Source: JALZKA01 sp963753385
GTDB taxonomy: Bacteria > Actinomycetota > Thermoleophilia > Solirubrobacterales > 70-9
DNA: 64,000 nucleotides
Direction: 5' to 3'
Assembly (NCBI GenBank): GCA_963753385.1
Contig: CAVWCC010000008.1
Location: 868,001-932,000 of the forward strand
Shown here: in pieces, positions 56,529-64,000 of the stretch
Layout of the letters: the number at the start of each line of letters is the position of its first letter
How positions within the stretch are numbered: the first letter of the stretch is position 1
The notes under the pieces: model-generated
Database searches by the model: none
The model's input: the letters and a program-made list of their open reading frames with translations, nothing else
What the model was told of the DNA's origin: nothing
Translations under genes and position numbers: made by a program

Positions 56529-58115
56529 CTAGCGCAAGCCGGCCCGGAAGCGCTCGTTGTCGTGCAGGTAGTTCTCGGTGTTCCCGCCGCGCACCTGACC
56601 GTCAGCGTTGGCGACGACCGCGGTGATCCGCTCGAAGTCCTGGACGTCTTCGAGGGTGACCCGCTCGATCCCGCCGCGCCGCGCGTGCGCGAACTCGGTG
56701 GTGACGGTTCCAGTGTCGGCGTCGCCATCGCGGCCGACCAGCGCGATCCCGGTGTTCACGCCGCGAGCCACGCGGACCCTCAACGTGAGCCCGCCGGCGG
56801 AGCCGGGCTTCACCCGGATGAGCCGGTAGGCGGCGTGATCGAGCTTGAAGGCCTGCACAGCTCCGCCGCGGCGCAGCTTGCCGTTGCGCTTCACGTCGGG
56901 ATACTCCTCGCGGTCGGGGAAGCTGAACTTGGGCGCCTGCCACTCGGCGGTCGCTGCCGTGAACCGCCCGAACTCCTTCGCGAATCCGCTTCCGCCGTTC
57001 GCCTTGATCCCGAGGTCGTAGGCGCCGATCCCGAAGTCCTTCGGGTCCGACTGGCGTGACTTCTGCCAGGCGTCGAGCACCACGTCCGGGCCGTAGCCGC
57101 GCCCGACGTCGAGCCAGTGGTTCCAGATGGCGGTCCCATACACGCGCAGGCCGCCACCGGCGTTGAACTTCGTGATCGGCTCGTGGGGCTGGCGCTTCCA
57201 GGTGTCGAGGTAAAACAGCCAGTCGTCGGCGTCCTCGAACACCTGCTCCTCGGACCACACCGCGGTCGATTCGAACATCCAGCCCTCCTGGGCGGCGTCG
57301 ATCCCGAACTGGAGGACGTGGTTGTACTCGTGCGCCATCGTGACCGAAAGCGGGATGTCCGGGTCCGGGTACTCGAACTCCTCCGGCGCATAGTCGTCGT
57401 CCAGCACCAGGTAGGAGAAGCACTTGAACGGCGGCGTGTTGCAGTCGTTCGAAGAGTCGTCCGGACCGGCGTAGCCGAAGATGCAGGCACCCGGCTCGCA
57501 GATGTCGGCCAGGTAGACATCCGTCACGCCGTTCCCGCCGCCCCGGTCGCCGTCGGACTTCGCCGCCGGCCAGCCGAGGTCGTCGTTCTCGACCATCTCC
57601 GAGGTGTCGGCCCGGGCGGCGACGAGGTCGACGTAGTCGGGGATCCCGTTCGCCGGCGCGGTGTCGGCAGGATCGGGCGCGTCGGAGCCCACCTCCACCC
57701 AGTGGACCGCGAAGTCCCCTCCCGGCGTGATGATGAACTGGCGGCTGGTGGTCGCAGCGGCCGACCACTCGGCGCCGAACGGCTCGATCCCGCCGGCATC
57801 GCCCAGGCCGAGGCCGTTGTGGCTGGGCGGACGCGCCAGGATCGCACGGGCGTGCCGGCGCTCGGTGCCCTCCAGGGACGGCAGCGCCAGCGCCAGGTCC
57901 CGGAGCTCCTCGGTGGGGTCGGCGACCGCCGGGTCGCTCGTCGTGAGTGCATCGACCGCCTGGTCGAGCTGGGCGCTCGCCTCCGCCGGGGTGAACACGG
58001 GGTCCGTCCCCGCATCCTGCCCACTCGCCACCGCGGGCAGCGCCATGGCGCCCGCGCCGACCGTCACCGCTATCGCGACGCGCATCCGTTGCGCGATCCC
58101 CGCCTGCTCGCTCAT
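56529..58115 (-). CDS. Secreted metallopeptidase-like protein with HEYNH motif
   Basis: 528 residues. A signal peptide (RMRVAIAVTVGAGAMALPAVASG) is followed by a helical propeptide-like stretch to about residue 110, then a catalytic-type domain with ITPGGDFAVHWVEVG, NGIPDYVDLVAA and a zinc motif HEYNH in TMAHEYNHVLQFGID (near 257-263); E downstream (FESTAVWSEEQVFED) could be the third ligand, as in 'MXAN_6640 family' putative metalloproteases. The C-terminal 150 residues look like a beta-sandwich with a pre-peptidase flavour. ATG 58115 has AAGGGA five bases upstream. Target unknown. Confidence 0.82.
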   Translation of the reverse strand: MSEQAGIAQRMRVAIAVTVGAGAMALPAVASGQDAGTDPVFTPAEASAQLDQAVDALTTSDPAVADPTEELRDLALALPSLEGTERRHARAILARPPSHNGLGLGDAGGIEPFGAEWSAAATTSRQFIITPGGDFAVHWVEVGSDAPDPADTAPANGIPDYVDLVAARADTSEMVENDDLGWPAAKSDGDRGGGNGVTDVYLADICEPGACIFGYAGPDDSSNDCNTPPFKCFSYLVLDDDYAPEEFEYPDPDIPLSVTMAHEYNHVLQFGIDAAQEGWMFESTAVWSEEQVFEDADDWLFYLDTWKRQPHEPITKFNAGGGLRVYGTAIWNHWLDVGRGYGPDVVLDAWQKSRQSDPKDFGIGAYDLGIKANGGSGFAKEFGRFTAATAEWQAPKFSFPDREEYPDVKRNGKLRRGGAVQAFKLDHAAYRLIRVKPGSAGGLTLRVRVARGVNTGIALVGRDGDADTGTVTTEFAHARRGGIERVTLEDVQDFERITAVVANADGQVRGGNTENYLHDNERFRAGLR

Positions 58116-58161
58116 GAATCCCTTCCGGAGTAGAACCGCAGTCACGATACTTAGTTGCGTT

Positions 58162-59817
58162 GTGGCTCGAAAGGCGAAACTCCGCTTGGCGCTTGCGCAG
58201 ATCAACCCGACCGTGGGCGCGGTCTCAGAGAACGCCGCGCTGATCACGGCATGGCTGGACCGCGCCCGTGACGAGGGTGCCGACCTGGTGCTGTTCCCGG
58301 AGCTCTCGCTGCCGGGCTATCCGGCCGAGGACCTCTACCTCAAGCGCCACTTCCTGCAGGCGAACGCCGCCGCGCTGGAGGAGCTCGCCGACTCGGCCCG
58401 CGGGATCGCGGCCCTCGTCGGGTTCGCCGAGCCGCGGGCCTCCTCGCGCGACGACTCCGCGTTCGACGCGCCGGCACCGCGGGCCGCGCACAACGCGCTC
58501 GCGCTGCTCCGTGATGGCCGCGTCGAGCTCGTCTACCGCAAGCAGCGGCTGCCGAACTACGCCGTGTTCGACGAGCAGCGCTACTTCGAGCCGGGGACCG
58601 AGCCGGTCGTGGTCGAGGTGGCCGGCGCGCAGGTGGGCCTGACGATCTGTGAGGACGTATGGGAGCCAGGCCCGCCCGCGAGTACTGAGGCGGAGCGCGG
58701 CGCGGAGCTGATCGTGTGCCCGTCCGGTTCGCCGTACTACCGCGGCAAGCGCGCCGACCGCGAGGAGATGTTCGCCCGCCGTGCCCGCGCGTACGACACC
58801 CCGTTCGCCTTCTGCAACCTCGTCGGGGGCCAGGACGAGCTGGTCTTCGACGGCGCCAGCTTCGTCCTCGACGCCGGCGGGGAGCTCGTCGCGAGGGCCG
58901 GGCAGTTCGAGGAAGAGCTCCTGCTGGTCGACCTGGGCGGAAACGGCGGTCCGGTCGCGGAGCCGCTCTCGGACCTGGAGGAGGTCTACGGCGCCCTCGT
59001 CCTCGGCCTGCGCGACTACGTCAGCAAGAACGGGTTTGACCGCGTCCTCGTCGCGGTCTCCGGTGGGATCGACTCGGCGCTGGTCGCGCTGGTGGCGGCG
59101 GATGCCCTTGGCGGCGATCGGGTGACCGGCGTCGTGATGCCGTCGCCGCACTCGAGCTCGGAGACGCAAGCCGACGGCCGCGCGATCGTCCGGAACATCG
59201 GCGCCGACCTGGTCGATATCCCCATCGAGCCCGCGATGGGCGCCTACGACGTCGCGCTCGACGGCTCGATCGAGGGCGGCGCCACCGGGCTCGCGGCCGA
59301 GAACCTCCAGGCGCGGATCCGGGGCAACCTGATGATGGCGCTCTCGAACGCGCACGGCTGGCTCGTTCTCACCACCGGGAACAAGAGCGAGATGTCGGTT
59401 GGCTACGCGACGCTCTACGGCGACATGGCCGGCGGCTTCGCCGTGATCAAGGATGTGCCGAAGACGCTCGTCTACGAGCTGGTGCGCCACCGCAACGCCG
59501 TCTCCCCCACGCCGCTGGTGCCCGAGTCCGTGCTCGAGCGCGCACCCTCGGCCGAGCTGCGGCCCGGCCAGCTCGATTCGGACTCCCTCCCTCCGTACGA
59601 GGTGCTCGACGAGATCCTGGCCGCGTATGTCGAGGGCGACCGCTCGCGCGACGAGATCATCGCCGCCGGCGCCGATCCCGCCGTTGTCGACGAGGTCCTG
59701 CGGATGGTGGACCGCGCGGAGTACAAACGCCGTCAGGCGCCCCCGGGGATCCGGATCACCACCAAGGCGTTCGGCCGCGACCGGCGGCTGCCGATCACGA
59801 ACCGGTTCGGCGGTTAG
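58162..59817 (+). CDS. nadE: Glutamine-dependent NAD+ synthetase
   Basis: 551-residue two-domain enzyme for the last step of NAD synthesis. The N-terminal CN-hydrolase (glutaminase) domain has Glu47 (LFPELSLPGYP), Lys127 (YRKQRLPNYAVFDE) and Cys163 (LTICEDVWEP). The C-terminal NAD synthetase domain has the PP-loop SGGIDSALVALVAADAL, SETQADGRAIV, and TGNKSEMSVGYATLYGDMAGGFAVIKDV. GTG 58162 is preferred; upstream codons overlap the divergent peptidase leader. GATACT ends 10 bases before the start. Ends tail to tail with the thioesterase gene (4-base overlap). Confidence 0.96.
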   Translation: MARKAKLRLALAQINPTVGAVSENAALITAWLDRARDEGADLVLFPELSLPGYPAEDLYLKRHFLQANAAALEELADSARGIAALVGFAEPRASSRDDSAFDAPAPRAAHNALALLRDGRVELVYRKQRLPNYAVFDEQRYFEPGTEPVVVEVAGAQVGLTICEDVWEPGPPASTEAERGAELIVCPSGSPYYRGKRADREEMFARRARAYDTPFAFCNLVGGQDELVFDGASFVLDAGGELVARAGQFEEELLLVDLGGNGGPVAEPLSDLEEVYGALVLGLRDYVSKNGFDRVLVAVSGGIDSALVALVAADALGGDRVTGVVMPSPHSSSETQADGRAIVRNIGADLVDIPIEPAMGAYDVALDGSIEGGATGLAAENLQARIRGNLMMALSNAHGWLVLTTGNKSEMSVGYATLYGDMAGGFAVIKDVPKTLVYELVRHRNAVSPTPLVPESVLERAPSAELRPGQLDSDSLPPYEVLDEILAAYVEGDRSRDEIIAAGADPAVVDEVLRMVDRAEYKRRQAPPGIRITTKAFGRDRRLPITNRFGG

Positions 59818-60221
59818 TCGGCCGCTGGTTGCGGCCGCACGGCGATCGTCATCCGGACCATCGCGCAGAGCCGCTCGGCGTCATCGGTGATCTCGACGTC
59901 CCAGATCCAGGTCGTGCGGCCCGCGTGCCGTCGCCTCGCGGTTGCGTGGACCGTGCCCTCGGTGATCGGGCGGAGGAACGTCGCGGAGTTCGATTGGCCG
60001 ACCGGGATCATCCCGTCGGCCTTGACGGCCTCGAACGTGGCGTACGACGTGACGCTCTCGGCGATCAGCGAGTAGACGCCGCCGTGCACGAGCCCGGCCG
60101 GTTGCTGGATCGTCGCGGTCACGGGCACCGTGGCGCGGACCAGCTCCGGCCCGACCTCCTCGTAGGTGAGGCCGATCGCCTCGCCGGGGCCGTCCCCGCC
60201 CAATGTTGAGGCCTCGTTCAC
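59814..60221 (-). CDS. PaaI-like hotdog-fold thioesterase
   Basis: 135-residue acyl-CoA thioesterase family protein. GEAIGLTYEEVGPELVRATVPVT, then the active-site block QPAGLVHGGVYSLIAESVTSYA and VGQSNSATFLRPITEGTVHATARRRHAGRTTWIWDVEI. It should hydrolyse small aromatic or acyl-CoA esters. TACGCT on the minus strand (60234-60229) is 7 bases before GTG 60221. Confidence 0.9.
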   Translation of the reverse strand: MNEASTLGGDGPGEAIGLTYEEVGPELVRATVPVTATIQQPAGLVHGGVYSLIAESVTSYATFEAVKADGMIPVGQSNSATFLRPITEGTVHATARRRHAGRTTWIWDVEITDDAERLCAMVRMTIAVRPQPAAD

Positions 60222-60228
60222 CCGCGCG

Positions 60229-60234
60229 AGCGTA
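60229..60234 (-). promoter_or_regulatory. -10 element TACGCT for the thioesterase gene
   Basis: Seven bases before GTG 60221 on the minus strand. The divergent gene has TAGGCT at 60282-60287 on the plus strand. Confidence 0.45.
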
Positions 60235-60296
60235 GCGTTATGCCTGCAAAGTGAGTGGCGCGGGCCGGGATCGCGACTCCGTAGGCTCTTCAGCCG

Positions 60297-61325
60297 ATGC
60301 CGCTCACTCCGGACCAGACCGCCGTCCTCGAGCTGTTGCTCGCCGGTCAGAGCTTCGCCGACCTCGAGGGCCTCCTCGGCATCTCGCAGGAGGAGGTCCG
60401 CGCCCGCGCCCGCGCGGCCCTGACCGAGCTTGGCGGCGCCGATCCGGACCGCAACGTCGGCCTCAGCGACTATCTGCTGGGGCAGGCCGACCCGATCGGG
60501 CGCGCCGACGCCGTCCGGCATCTTCGCCAGGACGCGGACGACCACGCGCTTGCCACGCGGATCTCCGAGCGTCTCGCCGAGCTGGCGCCCGCGGCGGAGC
60601 TCCCCAAGCTGCCGCCCGCCCCGGGTGGCGGCAGCTTCCTGAGCCGCGGCGCGCCGGCGCCCGTGCCGGATGAGGCCGAGCCCGGGCGGCGCTCGCCGCT
60701 GGCCGGCATCCCGAAGGACCGGGGGCGCCTCTACGCCGCGCTCGGTGCCGGGGCGTTGATTCTGATCGCGATCGTGCTCGGCGTCAGCGGCGTGTTCTCG
60801 GGCGACGACGAGCCCGCTGCCGACGCCACGACGACCGCCGACAGCGGGAGTGATCCGGCGGCCGGGCTGGGCGAGATCCCGGACGGCGAGGAGCTCTCGC
60901 GCGTGCCGCTCGAGGCACCCGGGAACGGCGACGCGCGTGGCGCTGCGATCGTCGGCCTCTCGACCGGGGACCAGCCCTACCTCGACCTCTTGATCGAGAA
61001 CCTCGACGACGCGCCGCAGGGCGACGCGTACGTCGTCTGGTTCATGTTCGACGACAAGCACGGCTACCCGCTCTCACCGATCTTCCCCGAGAACGGCTCG
61101 TTCAACGACCGCTTCGCGATTCCCGCAGCCGTCACCGGGCTGATCGCCAACGCGCGTGCGATCGAGGTCTCCGTGTCGAACGCCGAGCAGACGCTGGTCG
61201 AGATCCAGAAGGCCGCCCAGGCAGAGACGTTCGAGATCGAGCGCCCGGGTCGCACCGTCCTGATCGGCGAGATCCCGCGCCGCCGGGGCGGCGGACAGGG
61301 CCAGGACCAGGGCCAGGAGGGCTAG
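60297..61325 (+). CDS. Membrane-tethered HTH protein with RskA-like extracellular domain
   Basis: 342 residues. Residues 5-45 form a sigma-70 region 4-like helix-turn-helix (LTPDQTAVLELLLAGQSFADLEGLLGISQEEVRAR). Residues about 50-140 are a charged linker with helices, one membrane helix spans 145-167 (LYAALGAGALILIAIVLG), and the outer C-terminal domain (AYVVWFMFDDKHGYPLSPIF, LIANARAIEVSVSNAEQTLVEI) resembles the extracytoplasmic part of anti-sigma-K factors (RskA). It ends in a Gly/Gln-rich tail. Unlike an anti-sigma factor it carries its own HTH instead of a sigma-binding zinc domain, so it may be a one-component membrane regulator. TAGGCT lies 9 bases before ATG 60297. Confidence 0.78.
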   Translation: MPLTPDQTAVLELLLAGQSFADLEGLLGISQEEVRARARAALTELGGADPDRNVGLSDYLLGQADPIGRADAVRHLRQDADDHALATRISERLAELAPAAELPKLPPAPGGGSFLSRGAPAPVPDEAEPGRRSPLAGIPKDRGRLYAALGAGALILIAIVLGVSGVFSGDDEPAADATTTADSGSDPAAGLGEIPDGEELSRVPLEAPGNGDARGAAIVGLSTGDQPYLDLLIENLDDAPQGDAYVVWFMFDDKHGYPLSPIFPENGSFNDRFAIPAAVTGLIANARAIEVSVSNAEQTLVEIQKAAQAETFEIERPGRTVLIGEIPRRRGGGQGQDQGQEG

Positions 61326-62930
61326 CGCTCCGGCAGGAGCTTGCCCGGATTCATGATCCCGGCCGGGTCGAGACGCTCCTTGAGGGCGCTCAGGGCCTCG
61401 ATGCCCACGTCCCCCACCTCGGCCGCCATATAGGGAGCGTGGTCGCGCCCCACCGCGTGGTGGTGGGTGATCGTGCCGCCGCTCGCGACGATCGCCTCGC
61501 AGGCCGCGGTCTTGACGGCGCGCCACTGCTCGATCTCCGCGCCGGCCCTGCGCGGGGCGACGAACGTGAAGTAGAGCGAGGCGCCGTCGCGATAGGCGTG
61601 CGAGAGGTGACACCACACCAGCCCGGGCGTTCCCTGGGCGGACAGCGCACCCCGCAGCGCGTCGCGAACCGCCCGGTAGAGCTCCTGGTAGCGGGACCAG
61701 GTGTGTGACGTTTCGAGCGTCTCGACGAAGTAGCCCAGGTCGAGCAGCTCGTCGCGCAGGTATGGGCCCTCGAACCGGCCGTGGCTCCAGGCCCGGCCGG
61801 GCGCGGCGCCGAGCTTGACCGCGCCGGTGTCGCGAAGGGTCCGCGACGAGAGCGCGCGCCGCCGTTCGACGTCCTCGGGCTCGCCCTCCCAGCCCACGAT
61901 CATCATGCAGCCGCCCGTCCTCCGGCGCAGGCGCAGGTACGCGTCGAGTGCTGTCCGCTTCAGGCCCGCGGTGCCGGACAGCGCCAGCGAGACCCTGGTC
62001 TCCTCCTCGTCGGAGAGCCGGGTCACGTCGGGCAGCCGGTCAGCCTGCGCCAGCGACCGCACGGTCTCGGCGCCCGTGGTGAAGTCCTCGGCGATCCATC
62101 CCTCGTAGCGGGTGACCTCGGGCGCCGGCCGGACCCGGACGGTCACATCCGTGATCACGCCCAGGATCCCCTCCGAGCCGACGATCACATCGCGGAGCGC
62201 CGGGCCGGCAGCGGTGTGGGGCGTGGCGAGGGTCGCGACGCGACCTGCCGGGGCGAGCATCTCGATCGCAGTTACCAACTCATCGAAGCGGCCGTATCCG
62301 GCCGAGGCCTGGCCCGCCGAGCGGGTTGCCGCGAAGCCGCCGATCGTCGCGTACTCGAAGGACTGCGGGTAATGGCCGAGCGTCAGGCCCTGCGCACCCA
62401 GCGCCGCCTCGGCCTCTGGGCCGCGCAGCCCGGGACCGAGGCGCGCGGTCAGCGAGGTGCGATCCACCTCGCAGTGGCGAAGGCGCGCGAGGTCCAGCGC
62501 GATCGCGGCGCCGTGCGGCCCGGCGTGCGGATCGACGCCGCCGACCACGCTGGTGCCGCCGCCGAACGGCACCACCGCGACCCCGCCCGCCGCGCACGCC
62601 TCGATGAGCGCGGCGACCTGCTCGCTCGACTCCGGCATGACGACCGCATCGGGAGCCGCCGGCAGCTGGCCGCTGCGGGCGCGGAACAGGTCCGGGTAGC
62701 TCTTGCCGCCCGAGCGCAGCACGCGATCCTCATGCCCCGTCAGCAGCCCCGCGTCGCCCGCCGCGCGCGACCACGTCGTCGGGCAGAGGGCGTGCATCGG
62801 GAAGCGCGACGTCCTCGAGCGCTGCGCGCTCGGCCGGCTCCGACTCTCCGAGCTCGGCGCGGAGCATCGCCTGCGCGCCCGGGCCGATCTCGAGCCGCTT
62901 CTCCACGGCACCCCAGCCCCACCACTTCAT
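61322..62930 (-). pseudogene. FAD-binding oxidase (alkyl-dihydroxyacetonephosphate synthase-like) with one frameshift
   Basis: The first ~55 codons from ATG 62930 encode the family N-terminus (MKWWGWGAVEKRLEIGPGA ... ALEDVALPDARPLPDDVV). Near 62765 the coding frame moves by one base, and the rest of the protein (AAGDAGLLTGHEDRVLRSGGKSYPDLFRA onwards) continues to the stop at 61322. The second part has FAD-linked oxidase features: PFGGGTSVVGGVDPHAG, YPQSFEYATIGGFAATRSAGQASAGYG, GSEGILGVITDV, and the C-terminal HHHAVGRDHAPYM stretch. This group includes peroxisomal AGPS and bacterial lipid-linked oxidases. A single-base insertion explains the break; it may be a sequence error. It follows the SRPBCC gene by 16 bases. 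Confidence 0.78.
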
Positions 62931-62946
62931 CGGCTCAGCCACGGCG

Positions 62947-63405
62947 CTACTCGCCGCCGACGAGCGCGAGGTCGATTCCATCCAGCGCCTCGTCGAGCCG
63001 CTTGCGCGTCGCGCCGCGCATCATCGAGGACCCCAGCCGCGAGAGGCCGCGCAGGCGCTCCTCGCTCGAGAGCCGCACCTGGGTTGCCTCCGCGCCCTCC
63101 GGCTCGAGCTGGATCTCGACCCGCGACTCGCGCAGGATCCGCTCGAAGGGCGTGCCGTCGAGATCCTGGGTCCATGCGAAGCGCCGGTTGTTGGTGCTCG
63201 CCGCGCAGCGATAGTCGGCGCGCACGCCGGTTCCCCGCTCGGTCTGGAGCACGGCCGTCCAGCGAGCACGCTCGCCCTTGCCCTGGACGTCCTCGACGCG
63301 CATGATGCGAGGCCACCAGCGCGGCAGGCTGTGCGGGTCGGACACCAGGTCCCAGACGCGCTCGGCCGGGGCGCCGATCCTTCGCGAGCGCGAGACCTTT
63401 GGCAT
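62947..63405 (-). CDS. SRPBCC/polyketide-cyclase-like protein
   Basis: 152 residues of the START-like fold: MPKVSRSRRIGAPAERVWDLVSDPHSLPRWWPRIMRVEDVQGKGERARWTAVLQ, a helix-grip pattern ending in ATRKRLDEALDGIDLALV. Such proteins bind lipids or polyketides in a central cavity. Encoded just before the FAD oxidase on the same strand, so the two may act on one hydrophobic substrate (inference). Confidence 0.85.
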   Translation of the reverse strand: MPKVSRSRRIGAPAERVWDLVSDPHSLPRWWPRIMRVEDVQGKGERARWTAVLQTERGTGVRADYRCAASTNNRRFAWTQDLDGTPFERILRESRVEIQLEPEGAEATQVRLSSEERLRGLSRLGSSMMRGATRKRLDEALDGIDLALVGGE

Positions 63406-63432
63406 CGGCGGTCCGTCAGCCGGAGGCCGGGC

Positions 63433-64000
63433 TCAATCGTCCGAGCCCTTGAGCCGGCGCAGGTCGCGAACCAGGAGCAGCTGCTTCAGGTGCCCGCAGA
63501 CCGCGGCCAGGTTCTCGAGGTTCTCGACCGCCTCGCGGCGGCGCGCCTGGCTGCGCGAGCGGAGCGAAGCCCCGAGAAGCTGCTCGAGAAGCGCGGCCTC
63601 GCGGTCCGCCGAGCTGCGAAAGACGCGGAGGTTCCGGCCGGCCACGCCATGGCGCGCCAGCTCCGCGGCAGCGCGCACGATCTCCAGATCGGTCTCGTCG
63701 TAGCTCGTGCGGCCATCGCGCCGATCGGGCTGGACGACGCCGTACTCGGCAAGCTCGCGCAGGAACTCGGCGCTGACGGCGGCCTGCTCGATCAGCTCGT
63801 CGGCGCTCATCGTCTGAACCGCCGAGTCCACCGTCATCGCACGGCGCTTCTGCCCGACCTCGCCGGCGGGCCGGCGCTCGGCGTCGAACGCGCCGGATGC
63901 GAGCTCCTGGCGGATCACACGAAGCGGCAGGAACTCGTCGCGCTGCATGCGCAGGATCGCCTGGAGCCGCTCGACGTCGGCCTGGCTGTAGAGCCGATAG
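63433..64000 (-). CDS. MerR-family regulator, FtsR-like, truncated by window end
   Basis: The frame is open to the end of the window, so the N-terminal HTH is incomplete: the last codons present read YRLYSQADVERLQAILRMQRDEFLPLRVIRQEL, a MerR winged helix end. The C-terminal part (AAVSAEFLRELAEYGVVQPDRR, YDETDLEIVRAAAELARHGVAGRNLRVFRSSADREAALLEQL) matches the long MerR subgroup including mycobacterial/corynebacterial FtsR, a regulator of ftsZ. The in-frame ATG at 63948 is internal. The FtsR label is by similarity of layout only. Confidence 0.8.
   Translation of the reverse strand, partial: YRLYSQADVERLQAILRMQRDEFLPLRVIRQELASGAFDAERRPAGEVGQKRRAMTVDSAVQTMSADELIEQAAVSAEFLRELAEYGVVQPDRRDGRTSYDETDLEIVRAAAELARHGVAGRNLRVFRSSADREAALLEQLLGASLRSRSQARRREAVENLENLAAVCGHLKQLLLVRDLRRLKGSDD

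Noticed and set aside
57661..58161. Extension of the nadE frame upstream to 57661
   Set aside because: Antisense to the secreted peptidase gene; NAD synthetase similarity starts at 58162.
61781..63214. 477-codon plus-strand open frame across the FAD oxidase and SRPBCC genes
   Set aside because: Antisense to genes with clear family motifs; composition typical of a shadow frame.
1..64000. CRISPR arrays, tRNA or rRNA genes, prophage and IS elements
   Set aside because: No direct repeat arrays, cloverleaf-like segments, transposase or phage structural genes were recognised on reading; the only mobile-type gene is the homing endonuclease.

Overview
High-GC (about 70% by eye) chromosomal window from an actinobacterium, most likely Thermoleophilia (Solirubrobacterales or Gaiellales). 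That placement is inferred from the combination of RNase Y with RNase J, DapL-type lysine synthesis, MurT/GatD, an FtsR-like MerR protein and many ATG/GTG/TTG starts without a Shine-Dalgarno sequence. No rRNA, tRNA, CRISPR array, prophage or insertion sequence was recognised.

Layout. 1-13.5 kb: translation and RNA-turnover block (nrnA end, truB, ribF, rpsO, a secreted RCC1-like repeat protein, pnp, an M16 peptidase), then dapB-dapA-rnj, an AT-richer secreted unknown isolated between two terminators, and a two-component system whose kinase is broken by about four frameshifts. 13.6-30 kb: ftsK, cinA, an accessory pair, csp, thpR-recA-recX, rny, a membrane blue-copper protein, a PLP decarboxylase, miaB-miaA-dapF-dapL-ridA. 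30-45.8 kb: DMT-like and ZIP transporters, a GH16-like protein, an NAD epimerase divergent from hflX, dut, the minus-strand cell-envelope operon (lipid kinase, murT, methyltransferase, gatD), a lipoprotein cyclophilin, several alpha/beta hydrolases and small conserved proteins. 45.8-64 kb: a free-standing LAGLIDADG endonuclease, an ELWxxDGT repeat protein, yqgE, a thioredoxin-ccdA pair, rlpA behind a c-di-AMP riboswitch with a CRP-type site, a WS/DGAT acyltransferase, a class III cyclase, a GH3 enzyme, a secreted metallopeptidase-like protein, nadE, a thioesterase, a one-component HTH/TM/RskA-like protein, a frameshifted FAD oxidase and an FtsR-like regulator cut by the window end.

How it fits together. 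PNPase, RNase J and RNase Y are all here and make up most of an RNA degradation machinery. dapA, dapB, dapF and dapL give a short route to lysine and meso-diaminopimelate; murT/gatD would amidate the resulting cell wall and rlpA may remodel it. Two signals stand out. First, more than twenty genes carry a TANNNT-like -10 element only 6-10 nt before the start codon, which predicts leaderless transcription as a common mode in this genome. Second, rlpA combines an exact TGTGA-N6-TCACA site at a predicted -41.5 with a ydaO-type c-di-AMP riboswitch, and a class III nucleotide cyclase gene lies 2 kb away.

Sequence quality. Four loci have coding content that only makes sense across one to four single-base frame changes. 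These are either recent pseudogenes or uncorrected indels; the essential genes are intact.
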